Shown piece after piece: positions 62,671 through 64,000 of a stretch of 64,000 nt of DNA (the first letter of the stretch is position 1; the number at the start of each line of letters is the position of its first letter). The notes below the pieces were generated by a model. That model worked only from the letters and a program-made list of their open reading frames with translations. It ran no database searches and was not told the origin of the DNA. This DNA is from Rhizobium tumorigenes (GTDB lineage Bacteria > Pseudomonadota > Alphaproteobacteria > Rhizobiales > Rhizobiaceae): contig NZ_CP117256.1 in the NCBI RefSeq assembly GCF_003240565.2, forward strand, positions 186,001-250,000, read 5' to 3'. The translations under genes were made by a program, and so were the position numbers.

Positions 62671-63534
62671 ATGGCTGAGATAAGCCCTCTTCGCCGCCGG
62701 ATGATTGAGGACATGACGATCCGCAATTTGTCCCCGGCAACCCAAAGATCCTACATCAGTGCAGTCCGGAAGTTCAGCCGCTATTTCTCCCGATCACCTG
62801 ATCGGCTTAATCTCGACGACATTCGCACGTTCCAGGTTCACCTTGTCTCGACGGGGATATCGTGGGCATCGTTAAATCAGATCGTGTGTGCTCTCCGATT
62901 TTTCTATGGCATTACCTTGGCCCAAGACGATGTCCCTGAGCGGATTCCATACGCGCGCAAACCCCGCAAGATCCCCGTTGTTCTGTCGGCGGACGAGGTG
63001 GCCCAATTTCTTGAGGCCGTCTCCAGTCTCAAGGCGCGTGTAGCGCTGACCACAGCTTATGCCGCTGGCCTCAGGGTCGGCGAGGTCTGTGGTCTGAAGA
63101 TCGAGGATATCGACAGTTCCCGGATGGTGATCCATGTTCGTCATGGCAAAGGCGCCAAAGCCCGATACGTCATGCTGTCAAACGAGCTGCTGGGCATTTT
63201 ACGCAGTTATTGGCGTCTATCGCGACCCACCGGGTTCCTTTTTCCAGGGCGCGATGCCGACAGGCCGATCGAACCGACCGTTTTGAACGCCGCCTGTCGT
63301 TCAGCGGTTGCCGCTACTGGCCTTTCAAAGCGGGTCACCGTCCATACGTTGCGGCATTCCTTTGCAACGCACCTTCTGGAGAACGGCACCGATATCCGGA
63401 TCATCCAGGTCTTGCTTGGCCATGCCTATCTATCCAGCACTGCGCATTATGCACAGGTGTCCACCGACACCATCAGGTCGACCGCCAGTCCCCTTGACCG
63501 TTTGCGATTGGAGGTGACCCCGCCGGAAGCGTAG
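62671..63534 (+). CDS. Tyrosine recombinase/integrase of the IS91-type element
   Basis: 287 residues from ATG 62671, with AGGAGG upstream. SAM-like N-domain (MIRNLSPATQRSYISAVRKFSRYF-type, starting MTIRNLSPATQRSYI), catalytic Arg in AAGLRVGEVCGL, H-x-x-R in HTLRHSFATHLL, and His/Tyr in LLGHAYLSSTAHYAQ. It is intact. It is followed after four bases by the transposase start, so the two genes form a unit. Confidence 0.9.
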   Translation: MAEISPLRRRMIEDMTIRNLSPATQRSYISAVRKFSRYFSRSPDRLNLDDIRTFQVHLVSTGISWASLNQIVCALRFFYGITLAQDDVPERIPYARKPRKIPVVLSADEVAQFLEAVSSLKARVALTTAYAAGLRVGEVCGLKIEDIDSSRMVIHVRHGKGAKARYVMLSNELLGILRSYWRLSRPTGFLFPGRDADRPIEPTVLNAACRSAVAATGLSKRVTVHTLRHSFATHLLENGTDIRIIQVLLGHAYLSSTAHYAQVSTDTIRSTASPLDRLRLEVTPPEA

Positions 63535-63538
63535 CAGG

Positions 63539-64000
63539 TTGCGTCCCGCCTTCGAAGTCGCCGACATCTTTCGGTGGCATGGTGGCCCTTACAGACGCGA
63601 GAACGCCGGTCATCTTGGCCGCAGCGAACGACGCGTCATGGGAGCAATAGAAGCCTGCCGGACACCCAGGCTCGGGGGTCATGTCGATGCTTGCGATCAG
63701 TGCGGCAGAACCCGCATCTCCTATAACTCATGTCGTAATCGCCACTGCCCAAAGTGTCAGGGAGCCGCTCGCAAGGATTGGGTCGACGCACGCATCGCCG
63801 ATCTCTTGCCGGTCCCCTATTTCCATGTGGTCTTCACGCTACCACGTGATGTCGCTGACATCGCCTTCCAGAACAAGGCGGTCGTCTATGCATTGTTGAT
63901 GCAGATCTCGGCCGAGACCCTGCAGACCATCGCAGCTAACCCCAAGTGGCTAGGCGCAGAGATCGGCGTCACCGGCGTACTTCACACCTGGGGCCAGGCG
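63539..64000 (+). CDS. IS91 family transposase (3' end beyond window)
   Basis: TTG start at 63539 gives M-R-P-A-F-E-V-A-D-I-F-R-W-H-G, the usual IS91 start. The zinc-binding region has Cys pairs (CDQCG, SCRNRHCPKCQ), then YFHVVFTLP and the frame is open to the window edge. It is a Y2/HUH rolling-circle transposase; the catalytic Tyr pair should lie beyond 64000. Confidence 0.88.
   Translation, partial: MRPAFEVADIFRWHGGPYRRENAGHLGRSERRVMGAIEACRTPRLGGHVDACDQCGRTRISYNSCRNRHCPKCQGAARKDWVDARIADLLPVPYFHVVFTLPRDVADIAFQNKAVVYALLMQISAETLQTIAANPKWLGAEIGVTGVLHTWGQA

Larger units (their letters stand above)
62671..64000 (+). mobile_element. IS91-like element with accessory tyrosine recombinase, right part missing
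   Basis: Tyrosine recombinase plus IS91 transposase in one orientation four bases apart, a combination seen in a subgroup of IS91-like elements. The left end lies somewhere in 62559-62670 but no terminal motif was identified with confidence; the right end is outside. Confidence 0.75.

Noticed and set aside
1..64000. CRISPR array
   Set aside because: No regularly spaced direct repeats were seen anywhere in the window.

Overview
The window looks like an accessory region of an alphaproteobacterial genome, most likely Rhizobiaceae. This is inferred from gene style: many LysR/AraC/GntR regulators paired with small catabolic operons, RbsB- and BMP-type ABC importers, an UxuA/UxuB sugar-acid locus, very small Rhizobiales-type proteins and an IS91-type element. 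It could be a plasmid or a chromosomal island. No replication, rRNA or tRNA gene was recognised.

Layout. 1-23.4 kb is a patchwork of one- to four-gene units for redox, detoxification and aromatic chemistry: porin fragment, DUF1275 protein, ring-cleaving dioxygenase, azoreductase, SDRs, hydrolases, cupin, CMD protein, LysE exporter and GFA protein. Each sits beside its own regulator. Decay is visible: an epoxide-hydrolase stub, a methyltransferase remnant, an isochorismatase-like gene with an in-frame TGA, and a second AraC copy broken by a 10-base duplication. 22.5-24.9 kb holds an MNT-HEPN pair and a Fic protein. 25.2-36.1 kb is a long minus-strand sugar-acid operon (RbsABC-type importer, cyclase-family protein, mannonate dehydratase, fructuronate-reductase-type dehydrogenase, Zn-dehydrogenase, frameshifted KDG kinase) with a divergent GntR regulator.

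36.5-56.8 kb is the most interesting part, a two-armed catabolic island. The minus arm encodes an aldehyde dehydrogenase, a molybdenum hydroxylase whose FAD and Mo domains are fused, a Rieske-less oxygenase catalytic subunit, a TrzA/AtzA-type deaminase, a GMC oxidoreductase, a split TPP decarboxylase, a LysR regulator, a GST-like protein, a stand-alone Rieske protein and a small unknown. The plus arm encodes a BMP-type (nucleoside/purine-like) ABC importer, a second Rieske-less catalytic subunit and guanine deaminase. Rieske-less catalytic subunit, Rieske module in another polypeptide and GST-like partner is the architecture known for the NdmC-NdmD-NdmE N7-demethylase of methylxanthine catabolism. 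Here the Rieske protein carries no reductase domain and there are two catalytic paralogues. I infer a split Rieske N-dealkylase or hydroxylase acting on a purine-like N-heterocycle, whose product enters guanine deaminase and the Mo hydroxylase. The substrate is not proven.

56.8-64 kb holds remnants (SMP-30 tail, frameshifted membrane protein), two tiny genes, an ABC exporter, a LuxR-type solo regulator, a P-loop kinase-like protein, a GNAT acetyltransferase, and a tyrosine recombinase plus IS91-family transposase running off the right edge. Four copies of a degenerate tRNA-3'-end-like repeat (5.3, 23.5, 36.1 and 60.1 kb, all in one orientation) lie between gene blocks.
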